DNA of 64,000 nt from Arthrobacter sp. QXT-31. GTDB taxonomy: Bacteria; Actinomycetota; Actinomycetes; Actinomycetales; Micrococcaceae. The DNA is taken from positions 248,001 through 312,000 of the forward strand of contig NZ_CP019304.1 in the NCBI RefSeq assembly GCF_001969265.1, given 5' to 3'. The translations under genes and the position numbers were made by a program. Position 1 is the stretch's first letter. Each line of letters starts with the position of its first letter. The notes beneath the pieces were generated by a model. The model saw only the letters and a program-made list of their open reading frames with translations. It made no database searches and was not told the DNA's origin. Positions 26,689 through 33,956 of this stretch are shown here, piece by piece.

Positions 26689-26740
26689 GGTGGTGCGTTC
26701 CCCGGTACCCGGGGAACGCACCACCAGCCCCTTTCGGGGA
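26689..26740 (+). terminator. Very strong hairpin after hsp20-1
   Basis: A 17-bp perfect stem (26689-26705 with 26709-26725) and a 3-nt loop, then a second small hairpin CCCC-TTTC-GGGG. It starts 16 bp after the hsp20 stop. There is no long T-run, as is usual in high-GC actinobacteria. Confidence 0.8.
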
Positions 26741-26782
26741 AGGTAATTACTCCGGGCATAGGGGAGGAAGTGTTTTGCCGCG

Positions 26783-27547
26783 ATGCCAGTCACACGCAAT
26801 GTTGCCTGGGACGGGCGTTTGGAGTCATTCAAGGGCAGGGATACCGTGCAGTACGTGCTCACTGCTGCCTCCATGGCCAGCACGTGCGCCGCCTGCAGGA
26901 CGCCTTTGGAGCCCGGTGAGCCGCTCTCACTGCTGGTGAACGTGACAGAAAGCACTGCCCCGGACGGGACCCATTACGTCACCTTCACCGACTGCGTCTG
27001 TCACCGCCGCTGCAGCGGCCCTGGCCTGAGCGTCGAGCAGGGCCAGTGGGCTCCCAACGAACTCACCCCCGTGGCCGCACGGATGGTTTTGACGCAGGCG
27101 TCCGGCAGCGGGCGGGAACGGCCGGTACCGGTGCTGGCCTACACCCTGGTCCCGGTGGTGGCGTTCCGTGAGGGTGGTGGTGACCTGACCTCGGCGCTGG
27201 TCTCGGTTCTGCTCTTTCACGGTTTTCAGCTGGCCTTGAGTCCGGATTTCGGCGACCTGGTCGAGGATGCCGTGGAAACGTCGGCCAGCTGCAGCATAGC
27301 TGTCACACGCGAGGGTCTGATGACCTTCAGCATCGGCGGCAGACTCCTGTTCCGGGATCAGCTGCGCCCCGATAATCCGGATGACGCCCTGTGGCTTGAG
27401 GGGGTGCGGGGCGGCGACCATGTCCTGGTCATCAGCGGGGACAACCTGGTCATCACAGCGGCCGGCCTGGACCTGCGTCACGCCGCCGCCCAGGGCACAC
27501 TGGTCGCCGGTGCAGTCCCTGTACGAACGGCCCCGGTGCGCACCTAG
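26783..27547 (+). CDS. Hypothetical protein with Cys-rich N-terminus
   Basis: A 254-residue protein. Near residues 34-77 it has CAACRTPLEPGEP and CVCHRRC, giving a possible four-Cys zinc site. The remainder is alpha/beta with PVLAYTLVPVVAFREGGGDLT onward and no known motif. GAGGAAG lies 13 bases before the ATG; a later ATG (MASTCAACR, 26867) is possible. It has no stress box and follows the hsp20-1 terminator, converging on the next gene. Not recognised. Confidence 0.55.
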   Translation: MPVTRNVAWDGRLESFKGRDTVQYVLTAASMASTCAACRTPLEPGEPLSLLVNVTESTAPDGTHYVTFTDCVCHRRCSGPGLSVEQGQWAPNELTPVAARMVLTQASGSGRERPVPVLAYTLVPVVAFREGGGDLTSALVSVLLFHGFQLALSPDFGDLVEDAVETSASCSIAVTREGLMTFSIGGRLLFRDQLRPDNPDDALWLEGVRGGDHVLVISGDNLVITAAGLDLRHAAAQGTLVAGAVPVRTAPVRT

Positions 27548-27584
27548 GCATCAGTCCCCACAGATCAGCCCCCAAAGAGGCGCC

Positions 27585-27977
27585 TCAGTCCACGAGCGGT
27601 GGTGGGCCGAAGAGGAATTCGTTGGCGTGGGACACGGCCTTGCGGAACGCGTCGTTCCTTAGGGTCACCAGATGCTCGGAATCTTCAATGCCGGGTTCCA
27701 GGAAGCCGGTAAAGCCGGGCCGCAGCATCCAGATATCCCCTGCCGGCGGCAGGTAGAACACCCCGAAGGAACGGTGCTGGCTGTCCTTCTCGTCGGTCCA
27801 GATGGGGACCACGGCCAGGGCGGCGCCGGTGGCGGGGTTGATCCACTGCGCCCGGGGCAGTGGTTCCTCGTGGGCCTCGGGATCCAAAAACGGTGCCGTG
27901 CCCTTGCCCCAGCGCTCCTCGAAGCGCTCGTGGAAGGCCGGGATCAGGTGGGAGTCGTAGCGGCGCCAGTCGCTCAT
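27585..27977 (-). CDS. Hypothetical protein, third gene of the hsp20-2 operon
   Basis: A 130-residue soluble protein rich in aromatics and Pro (MSDWRRYDSHLIPAFHERFE; GVFYLPPAGDIWMLRPGFTG). GAAGGAGGAA gives a strong ribosome site. It lies 37 bp after the J-domain gene on the same strand, so it is likely part of the box-e operon hsp20, J protein, this gene. No family recognised; a client- or cofactor-type role with the chaperones is inference. Confidence 0.6.
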   Translation of the reverse strand: MSDWRRYDSHLIPAFHERFEERWGKGTAPFLDPEAHEEPLPRAQWINPATGAALAVVPIWTDEKDSQHRSFGVFYLPPAGDIWMLRPGFTGFLEPGIEDSEHLVTLRNDAFRKAVSHANEFLFGPPPLVD

Positions 27978-28014
27978 CGTAAGGGTTCCTCCTTCAGATT
28001 CGGCATAGTGTTGC

Positions 28015-28455
28015 TTAGCTCCACGGGCCGCTCTCCCAGCGGACCGGAGTGACGCGCAGCGGCGGCTCCCTGCGCCGGACTATGCGGACCGGGACCACCT
28101 GCGGGCCGCTGGCGCGGCGTCCTTCCGGGGTCGGGCGTTCCTCCCGCTGCCCGGACACCGCAGGGTCCCCCGTTGCCGTTTTCTGCTGGTCCGGAGGGCG
28201 GCTTTCCCCGGCCTCGGGTCCGGTACGCCTGGTCCGCGCCGTTTCCCGGTCGTAGGCGTGCCGGCGCCCGGGGTCCCGGAGCACGGAAAAGGCTTCCATG
28301 ATCAGCTGCAGTTCCGCCGGTACGGCGTCAGCGCCGCCGACGTCCGGGTGGTGGCGGCGCACCAGCGCCCGGTAGGCGCGCGCGATTTCCTGCGGCGATG
28401 CGCCCCGGGAAACGTGCAGCACCGCGTAATGGTCCGGGACGGGAACGGTCATCAT
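28015..28455 (-). CDS. Short J-domain (DnaJ-like) co-chaperone
   Basis: A 147-residue protein with an N-terminal J domain (about 8-70): DHYAVLHVSRGASPQEIARA, RALVRRHHPDVGG with the HPD triad at 36-38, and FSVLRDPGRRHAYD. The J domain would stimulate DnaK ATPase. There is no Gly/Phe region, zinc centre or substrate domain; the tail is basic and disordered. It sits 137 bp after hsp20-2 in the same direction. GGGGGTG precedes two tandem ATGs (28455, 28452). Confidence 0.9.
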   Translation of the reverse strand: MMTVPVPDHYAVLHVSRGASPQEIARAYRALVRRHHPDVGGADAVPAELQLIMEAFSVLRDPGRRHAYDRETARTRRTGPEAGESRPPDQQKTATGDPAVSGQREERPTPEGRRASGPQVVPVRIVRRREPPLRVTPVRWESGPWS

Positions 28456-28591
28456 GAACACCCCCAGCCACCGAAAGGGCCGGTGCAGGGCAGCTTTCCG
28501 GCGGCCCGGTCCCCGGTCTGAGCCTCTCCCGGGCCGGGTGAAGTCCCAAGCCGGGGAACGGGCGGCCGCCCCCTCGCATGCGCCGCAGGGG

Positions 28592-29017
28592 CTAGGTTTC
28601 GATCTGCTGTTGCTGGCCCTTGCTTTCGATCTCGATCTTCCGCGGCTTGGCCTGCTCGGCAACCGGAATACGCAGCGTCAGCACGCCGACGTCGTAGCTG
28701 GCCTTGATATTGTCCGTATCCAGGGTGTCACCGAGAATGAGCTGGCGGCTGAAGACACCGCGCGGCCGTTCGGAAACCACCAGCTCGACGTTGGGCTGCG
28801 TGGCGTCACGGCGCTCCGCCCGAACGGTGAGGACGTTCCGTTCAACGTTCAGATCCACGTCGTCAGGAGAGATCCCGGGCAGGTCAAACGCCACCACAAA
28901 CTCCCCATCTTCCTGCCACGCGTCCATCGGCATGGCCGCCGGACGGGCCGCTGTTCCGAAGACCTGCTGGGTGAGCCGGTCCAGCTCACGGAACGGGTCA
29001 GTACGGATCAACATCAT
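28592..29017 (-). CDS. Small heat-shock protein Hsp20, copy 2
   Basis: A 141-residue alpha-crystallin chaperone close to copies 1 and 3: [61 protein letters not shown] and [10 protein letters not shown], with [10 protein letters not shown] at the end. Ribosome site GGGAGTGGG; ATG 29017 with a second ATG at the next codon. It is first in a leftward operon with the J-domain gene and divergent from the HspR-like regulator, with stress box e between them. Confidence 0.95.
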   Translation of the reverse strand: MMLIRTDPFRELDRLTQQVFGTAARPAAMPMDAWQEDGEFVVAFDLPGISPDDVDLNVERNVLTVRAERRDATQPNVELVVSERPRGVFSRQLILGDTLDTDNIKASYDVGVLTLRIPVAEQAKPRKIEIESKGQQQQIET

Positions 29018-29067
29018 TTCCCACTCCCTTCAGCATCCAGGTTTCATGGCTACCCACCGCCATGGTT

Positions 29068-29102
29068 TATCTGTGACGGTGAATATAGATTTTTTATAGC
29101 AC
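29068..29102 (-). promoter_or_regulatory. Stress box e (hsp20-2 operon)
   Basis: Read leftward: GTGCTA (29102-29097), 5 nt, AATCT (29091-29087), N14, AGATA (29072-29068). It lies 50 bp before the hsp20-2 ATG and beside the palindrome at 29099-29119. The most divergent copy in the N14 part. Confidence 0.65.
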
Positions 29103-29119
29103 CAGTGCGAAACTGGTGC
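29099..29119 (+). promoter_or_regulatory. Palindrome at the regulator promoter
   Basis: GCACCAGT-GCGAA-ACTGGTGC, perfect 8-bp arms with a 5-nt spacer, overlapping the GTGCTA end of box e and 33 bp before the regulator ATG at 29152. It could be an autoregulatory operator of the MerR-type gene or a 5' mRNA hairpin. Confidence 0.5.
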
Positions 29120-29151
29120 AAGAGGAACAGCGGGCATTGACGGGACAGCAG

Positions 29152-29466
29152 ATGACAAACCAACGCAGCAGCGGGCGCGCCCTGTACGCCATATCGGTCG
29201 TGGCGGAACTCCTGGGAACAGGCCAGCAGAACATCCGGCTCTATGAACGCCGCGGCCTGCTCACCCCGAAAAGGACCGAAGGCGGCACCCGCCAATACAG
29301 CGAAGCGGACCTTGCCGTTCTGCGTCGCATCGGAGAGCTCCTGGATGACGGGCTCAACCTCGCCGGCGTTGCTAAGGTGCTCGAACTGGAAATGGACAAC
29401 GCACGCCTCCGGCGCCTACTCAAGCGCGCCCGCACCTCCGCGCAGCAGGACAACCAAAAGGAATAG
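29152..29466 (+). CDS. HspR-like MerR-family regulator
   Basis: A 104-residue protein. ALYAISVVAELLGTGQQNIR is the helix-turn-helix, LYERRGLLTPKRTEGGTRQY the MerR wing, and LRRIGELLDDGLNLAGVAKV with LELEMDNARLRRLLKR the dimer helix. This is the arrangement of HspR, the repressor of dnaK and other heat-shock operons in actinobacteria. No HAIR-type site (CTTGAGT-N7-ACTCAAG) was seen near these genes, so it may read the GTGCTA/AATCT box instead. ATG 29152 was preferred; GTG 29116 lies inside the palindrome and lacks a ribosome site. The universal stress gene follows 8 bp later. Confidence 0.85.
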   Translation: MTNQRSSGRALYAISVVAELLGTGQQNIRLYERRGLLTPKRTEGGTRQYSEADLAVLRRIGELLDDGLNLAGVAKVLELEMDNARLRRLLKRARTSAQQDNQKE

Positions 29467-29474
29467 GGCAAAAG

Positions 29475-30299
29475 GTGACGATTAGCGCGGTGCTGGCTGT
29501 CGGTTACGACGGCTCCGAACAGTCCCTCCTTGCCCTGAAGTGGGCGGCGGATTACGCCACGGCCGCACGGACCGGGCTGCGGATCATCCATGCCTGGATC
29601 TGGCCACTCTTCACACAGGACGTGGGACCGGTCAAAGGGGTGGCTGACAGCGGATTGCGTCACGCAGCCGAAGTCATTCTCGACGAAGGCTGCAAACTCG
29701 CAGCGGAAATCTCACCAAACCTGAAGGTGGAGCCCCGCATGGTGGCCGGACTGCCGGCGGCCGTCCTGCGCCAGGAGTCCCTCGACGCAAGCCTGCTGGT
29801 GGTTGGAAGCCGCGGACTGGGCGGCCTGCTCGGCAAACTGGTCGGTTCCGTCTCCCTTGACCTGGCCGGAGGATCCCCCTGCCCCCTCGTCGTCGTGCGG
29901 AGCCGGCGCGGGGAAGGCCAACCGGTAGTCGCCTGCGTGGACGGGCACCTGCGCAGCAGCAAGGTTCTGGAGCAATCAGTGCGTGCAGCCCGGGCCCTTG
30001 ACACAGGGCTGCAGATCGTTCATGCAGAACAGCCCGAACCGCCCTGGAAGGCACACACTGCCCCGACAGCGCATTCCAAGGCTGTGCTGCACAACGCCAT
30101 GCTCTGGGTACAGGCGATGGACCCGGACCTGGCCGCCACAGAACAACTGCTGAGCAGGCAACCCGTGTCGGCCGCGCTGATCGATGCAGGGGCAGACGCC
30201 GAACTGTTGGTCCTCGGTGCCCACGGACGGCAAGGCCACCCCGGAACGCTAACGTCTGTTCTGACTCAGGCACGCTGCAACATCCTGATCGCCCGATAG
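29475..30299 (+). CDS. Universal stress protein with two Usp domains
   Basis: A 274-residue tandem UspA protein. Domain one (about 1-140) has AVGYDGSEQSLLALKWAADY and LLVVGSRGLGGLLGKLVGSV, the G-x2-G-x9-G-S/T type ATP-binding loop. Domain two (about 145-274) has PVVACVDGHLRSSKVLEQSV and ELLVLGAHGRQGHP, a weaker loop. Such proteins bind ATP and support survival in stasis and heat. Start GTG 29475, 8 bp after the regulator, so the two are probably one operon. Confidence 0.9.
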   Translation: MTISAVLAVGYDGSEQSLLALKWAADYATAARTGLRIIHAWIWPLFTQDVGPVKGVADSGLRHAAEVILDEGCKLAAEISPNLKVEPRMVAGLPAAVLRQESLDASLLVVGSRGLGGLLGKLVGSVSLDLAGGSPCPLVVVRSRRGEGQPVVACVDGHLRSSKVLEQSVRAARALDTGLQIVHAEQPEPPWKAHTAPTAHSKAVLHNAMLWVQAMDPDLAATEQLLSRQPVSAALIDAGADAELLVLGAHGRQGHPGTLTSVLTQARCNILIAR

Positions 30300-30757
30300 C
30301 GCTTGGGCCAGGGTCCCGGGGACAGTGGCGGGCTCAACGTAAGGTTCTTGCAGTTAAGGGCTATGTGGAACCCTGCTACGGGCTTGACCGTCAGCCCTCC
30401 CGGTCCGCGGGGTGACACGAGTGTCAACGGCAATTTTGTAATGAACCGGGCGCGGCATGTTGGTTTACGGCGGCCCTTGGCTGCACGAAAGTCACCGCGG
30501 GCGTGTTGCGGCTGGCCTTTAGTCATCTCCGCCCGGGACCTCCGTCTGGTTCGGGCTGTCCAATGGGCGGTTACGGCCGGAGCTGGATCGGGTTCTCTCC
30601 TGCGCTGGTCCCAACGCTCAGCCGGTCAGGACGCGTCCTTGCCCTGATGAGCCTCCGGCGTGCCGGAGGCCCCCGCCGGCGGGATGGACTGCCAGCCCAG
30701 CGGCCTGAAAGCGGTGACTCGCTTAAACCGCAGGCAGATGGCCGCCGTTCGTCAGGA
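30300..30757. other. Intergenic region with hairpins, possible IS remnant
   Basis: About 460 bp without a supportable gene. It holds a palindrome TGACACGAGTGTCA (30413-30426), followed by CAACGGCAATTTTGTAATGA, which recalls ends of some insertion sequences, and a hairpin CCTCCGGC-GT-GCCGGAGG (30652-30669) that could end transcription. No transposase frame is seen. Confidence 0.35.
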
Positions 30758-31078
30758 TCATGTTTTGGGTGGGCGGCCGGTGGTGGCCCGGGAGATCCAT
30801 GACCTGATCCCTGGGTGCCGGCCGGAGGGTGCCTGCGGCAGGTTCCTGGTCTGTTCGTCGGTGAGTGAACAGTAAACGTGTGTGGTTGTCATCCGCTCGA
30901 TGGAGTCGCGCGCCACGAACCTGGGTCCCTGGCCCGTCCTGACGATGATTCCGTGAAGGATGAGACCTTTGTCGTCGTCCAGGACACGGTCCAGTGTTCC
31001 GAAAGCGCGTCCTGACCGGGAGACAACAGGTGTTCCTCTCCCCAGTGCCGTGTACGCAACCGGGCGGCCTTCTTCCAT
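30758..31078 (-). CDS. PRC-barrel-like small protein
   Basis: A 106-residue protein starting MEEGRPVAYTALGRG, with GTPVVSRSGRAFGTLDRVLD then GLILHGIIVRTGQG and RFVARDSIERM, the strand order of PRC-barrel domains found in photosynthetic reaction-centre H and RimM-like proteins and in many stress proteins. GGAGG lies ten bases before ATG 31078. It is 268 bp downstream of hsp20-3 on the same strand and may be read from box b. The last 25 residues are low complexity. Confidence 0.65.
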   Translation of the reverse strand: MEEGRPVAYTALGRGTPVVSRSGRAFGTLDRVLDDDKGLILHGIIVRTGQGPRFVARDSIERMTTTHVYCSLTDEQTRNLPQAPSGRHPGIRSWISRATTGRPPKT

Positions 31079-31345
31079 TACTCCCACACCTCCTTCGCCG
31101 GGTGACCGCGGCCGCACCGGGAGCGGCAAGCCGGGAGGATGACTGTAGCCCCCTGGCCCAGGCCGCGGATGAGCCGGCCCGGGCAGGCGGCGAAACGGTT
31201 CCCGGCCAGAACTGGCCGGAAACCGCCGGCGGGACGGCCCGTGCGCTGCTGCTGCATGTGCGCTAAATAGGCGCGGTGGCGTTCCTTCTGTGCCTTCCCG
31301 CCCAACGAGGCAGCGTTGGCGTGTAACGGGAACCGTCCCGGTCTG

Positions 31346-31771
31346 TTAGGCAGCGTCAATCTGGCGCTGCTGGCCTCCTTTGACTTCGATATCGATCTTT
31401 CGCGGCTTTGCCTGCGCCGCGACGGGGATGCGCAGGGTCAGGACGCCGGCGTCGTAATCGGCCGTCATCTTCTCCGTGTCCATGGCATCCCCCAGGATGA
31501 GCTGGCGGCTAAAGACACCGCGCGGCCGCTCCGACACGACCATCTCCGTGCCCTCCCCGGCAGGGTCCTTCCGTTCTGCGCTCACGGTCAGGACGTTCCT
31601 GTCCACGCCCAGGTCAATGGAGCTGACGTCCACGCCGGGCAGGTCCAGTGCAAAGATGTAGTCATCGCCGTCGCGCCAGGCGTCCATTGGCATGGCCGCC
31701 GGGTGGGCGACGGTGCCCAGCACCTGCTCGGCCAGGCGGTCCAGCTGACGGAATGGATCGAGCATCAACAT
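31346..31771 (-). CDS. Small heat-shock protein Hsp20, copy 3
   Basis: A 141-residue alpha-crystallin chaperone: [70 protein letters not shown] and a C-terminal [15 protein letters not shown] lies six bases before ATG 31771. It is driven by stress box b, 29 bp upstream, divergent from the tRNA-Lys. All three copies keep the GVFSRQL and LTLRIPVA segments. Confidence 0.95.
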   Translation of the reverse strand: MLMLDPFRQLDRLAEQVLGTVAHPAAMPMDAWRDGDDYIFALDLPGVDVSSIDLGVDRNVLTVSAERKDPAGEGTEMVVSERPRGVFSRQLILGDAMDTEKMTADYDAGVLTLRIPVAAQAKPRKIDIEVKGGQQRQIDAA

Positions 31772-31800
31772 GGCATACCTCCTTGATCACCATCGATCCA

Positions 31801-31833
31801 GATCTGTATCCGCTGACATAGATTTAATAGCAC
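31801..31833 (-). promoter_or_regulatory. Stress box b (hsp20-3)
   Basis: Read leftward: GTGCTA (31833-31828), 3 nt, AATCT (31824-31820), N14, AGATC (31805-31801). The middle TCAGCGGATA is identical to that of box a and nearly that of box d. Confidence 0.7.
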
Positions 31834-31904
31834 TGCCCCGCCCGGTCCGCAAGGGGTATCCGGCAATTTTTTGGCCGGTGGCCTCTTGCTTGCGCCCGTC
31901 GGCG

Positions 31905-31938
31905 GTGCTAATAAAATCTATAGCGGACGATGCAGATT
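31905..31938 (+). promoter_or_regulatory. Stress box c (tRNA-Lys)
   Basis: GTGCTA (31905-31910), 4 nt, AATCT (31915-31919), N14, AGATT (31934-31938). It points right toward tRNA-Lys, whose mature 5' end is 59 bp downstream, and back to back with box b, 71 bp away. Confidence 0.65.
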
Positions 31939-31997
31939 GACTGGGGTTGGCGAGTGAACTGTCGGGAAGCAGTGATGGGATGCTTTCAGGCAAAGGT

Positions 31998-32070
31998 GCA
32001 CCTGTAGCTCAGCCGGTAGAGCAGGGGACTTTTAATCCTCGGGTCGTGGGTTCGAGCCCCACCGGGTGCA
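31998..32070 (+). tRNA. tRNA-Lys(UUU)
   Basis: A 73-nt gene that folds well: acceptor GCACCTG with CGGGTGC, D stem GCTC/GAGC, anticodon arm GGGGA-CTTTTAA-TCCTC with anticodon TTT, T arm GTGGG-TTCGAGC-CCCAC, discriminator A, CCA not encoded. It lies within the stress cargo, downstream of box c and upstream of a small protein gene. The AAA codon it prefers is rare in such GC-rich genomes. Confidence 0.9.
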
Positions 32071-32152
32071 CCCCTGAATGCGCCTGCTGCGCCGGCCGCT
32101 CCCGCTTTCCAGCCGCTGCCCTTCGTGCCGTGCAGCCCATGAAAGGTGGTGG

Positions 32153-32407
32153 ATGCAGATGAACGCGGAACTGCAGCGGTTGCGCGCCCTGGCGGCGATG
32201 ATGGCAAACGCCGAAACTACCCTGGACGTGGCCCGCCGGACGCTGCGGGAATGCTCGGCGGCGCTGCTGCGCACCGGAGAGGCCACCCTTGCCGAGGTCA
32301 GTGAAGCCACCGGCCTGAACCAGGGCGAACTGCTGGACCTGCTCAGCCGGAACCATCCGGGAAGGGAACCGGTCTGGAATAAACCTCGGCCCGGCGGTCT
32401 GTCCTGA
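32153..32407 (+). CDS. Small helical protein with HTH-like end
   Basis: An 84-residue protein, starting MQMNAELQRLRALAAMMANA. All helical; the second half, TGEATLAEVSEATGLNQGEL followed by LDLLSRN, looks like a winged or simple HTH. GAAAGGTGG precedes ATG 32153; ATG 32159 is possible. It follows tRNA-Lys by 82 bp and may share its transcript from box c. No family recognised. Confidence 0.6.
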   Translation: MQMNAELQRLRALAAMMANAETTLDVARRTLRECSAALLRTGEATLAEVSEATGLNQGELLDLLSRNHPGREPVWNKPRPGGLS

Positions 32408-32925
32408 CGGTCAGGGCGGTGCACCAGCGGACATCACATCATCCCGGGATGACCAGCCAGCACCTGGCCACAGTGCGTTTTCCGGGAATAAACAGAGGTG
32501 TGAAATCCATGCCGGAGCCCGGCGCCGCCCGCAACGTCGTCACGCCAGGCAGGAACGCAGGAAGACACCCTTCCACAAATCCGGGCACGCCCTGCCGGGG
32601 AATGCTGCAGCCAGGAGCCGACCCGATAAGGAAAATCTCCATCATCCCCAGGGGGTCGGTCCCCGGGAGTGACCCTGTCATGAGGCAGCAGGCATCCGGC
32701 AGTACCCCGGCAGCCGAGGCAAGCGGGCCAGCGGCGGGCCACGCCAAGCCGCCGGCCGGCCCTGCCCAGTCCGGCACGAGAGGTACATTCCCATGCTTAC
32801 GCTCGGCACCGACAGCCGCACCCCGCACCTGAGACCTTGTGAGGAGGCCAAGGCCCAGGCGGCCTGCACCCGCTGTGGTCGCGGAACGGCGGTTATAAAA
32901 ATCTCTTGCCAGTAATTTGCTGCCG
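32408..32925. other. Intergenic region, no supported gene
   Basis: About 520 bp. A forward frame from ATG 32509 (AGAGGTG nine bases upstream) encodes a Pro/Gly/Ala-rich sequence without recognisable structure and is probably not a gene. Two AT-rich spots near 32890-32945 lead into box d. Confidence 0.4.
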
Positions 32926-32959
32926 GTGCTATTTAAATCTATGGCAGCGGATACAGATC
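32926..32959 (+). promoter_or_regulatory. Stress box d
   Basis: GTGCTA (32926-32931), 4 nt, AATCT (32936-32940), N14, AGATC (32955-32959). It lies 56 bp before the gene at 33016. Confidence 0.7.
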
Positions 32960-33015
32960 AGACGTCATTTCAGATTTGCTCCGTATCAAGACGGGAATCG
33001 ATCAGGGAGGGAACC

Positions 33016-33336
33016 ATGGCGATTCAATACATGGATGACGGTTTTGCCCCGCACGTGGACCGCGGGCTCGCCACAGCAAGGACCCGGCTTGAACCAGGCC
33101 AACTGGGCCCGGACCGGAACGGGGAGGCTGAGAAGCATTCGCGGTCCATGGTCGAACACATCCTCGCCCTTGAACCCGAACGTGTCCCGGCCGTCACTGC
33201 CGAACTGTTCACCGAAGCGATTGCCATCGCCAATGCAGTCCGCCAGGCACAGGGACGGGGGCCGGTCACTTCCTTCCGGGCAAGGGACTTCTGGGAAATC
33301 CTCAAAGACCTAATCGACAGTGTCCTGGAACAGTAA
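33016..33336 (+). CDS. Hypothetical protein controlled by stress box d
   Basis: A 106-residue acidic helical protein: MAIQYMDDGFAPHVDRGLAT, HILALEPERVPAVTAELFTE and FRARDFWEILKDLIDSVLEQ. AGGGAGGG lies just before the ATG. It has the same upstream box as the hsp20 genes, which ties it to the stress response. Not recognised; it has no signal peptide or membrane segment. Confidence 0.65.
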   Translation: MAIQYMDDGFAPHVDRGLATARTRLEPGQLGPDRNGEAEKHSRSMVEHILALEPERVPAVTAELFTEAIAIANAVRQAQGRGPVTSFRARDFWEILKDLIDSVLEQ

Positions 33337-33442
33337 ACCCGGGCGCAAGGGACGCCGCGCCGACGCCGGTCCGGACAGCGGGTCGCACAGACAGGACACC
33401 AATGTTGCGGTGAAGCCGTTACCGAGAGAGGTGTTACAGGTG

Positions 33443-33574
33443 GTGAGGATCGCCGTGGCAGTGGGCAGTACCCGCCCCGGGGCGCCGAGGAAGGGAGGTC
33501 GCAACCTGAGTCATGGCCCGGGCAACCAGCCGGGGAGGTGCCGACTTCGAACTCCTTGACCCGGCAGACTACAA
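33443..33574 (+). pseudogene. N-terminal remnant of an NADPH-dependent FMN reductase
   Basis: GTG 33443 opens VRIAVAVGSTRPG, the flavin-phosphate loop at the start of NADPH-dependent FMN reductases. The next expected part, MARATSRGGADFELLDPADY, lies in another frame (from 33513), with a stop (33507) before it in that frame. The typical ELVDLADY segment is matched, after which similarity ends at about 33574. So only the first 45 or so residues survive, frameshifted. AGGTG precedes the GTG. Confidence 0.65.
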
Positions 33575-33940
33575 CCAATCATCTGCGGCGCTGTAGTCGG
33601 GCCAATCGACCGGCCGACTGAAATCGTGGCAGGTCTTCCGATTGACGGGGCATTGCGAATCGTACGCCGGTCTTCGGTCCTGTGCACTTCCGATAGCCAG
33701 GTGCTAGCACAATGGCTTAAACCCCCCGAAGGTCCCCACCCCTGGCCGGAGATGGTGAAGGGCAGCACACTTGACCGATTCAACCGCGATGCATCACCAG
33801 TAGCTTTGACACTCGTGGAGCCGGTCGTCGTCGAGGTATCCGCGGACAGTTCCTGGTCGGGACAAGCCTTCAGACACGCTCTGCGCTCCATAAGGGTTCG
33901 CCCGGAGCTTCCGCCGGAGGAGGTTCCGCTGCCGCGCTAA
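33572..33940 (+). pseudogene. C-terminal remnant of an ATP-dependent DNA ligase
   Basis: An open frame reads GPIDRPTEIVAGLPIDGALR, then HPWPEMVKG, LTLVEPVVVEVSADSSWSG and FRHALRSIRVRPEL, the C-terminal OB-fold end of actinobacterial ATP-dependent DNA ligases (LigC/LigD type). The nucleotidyltransferase domain with the active lysine is absent. The fragment joins directly to the FMN-reductase remnant in a different frame, pointing to a deletion joint at about 33573. A start at GTG 33626 could make a 104-residue product, but no catalytic part would be present. Confidence 0.75.
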
Positions 33941-33956
33941 CTCCAGCGGCACAACT

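Noticed and set aside
31998-32070. tRNA-Lys as a second integration site for the island
   Set aside because: No integrase beside it and no repeated tRNA 3' end was seen within the window.
32419-32832. A 137-codon forward frame in the stress island
   Set aside because: Pro/Gly/Ala-rich with no structure; no box or neighbour supports it, although a weak ribosome site exists.
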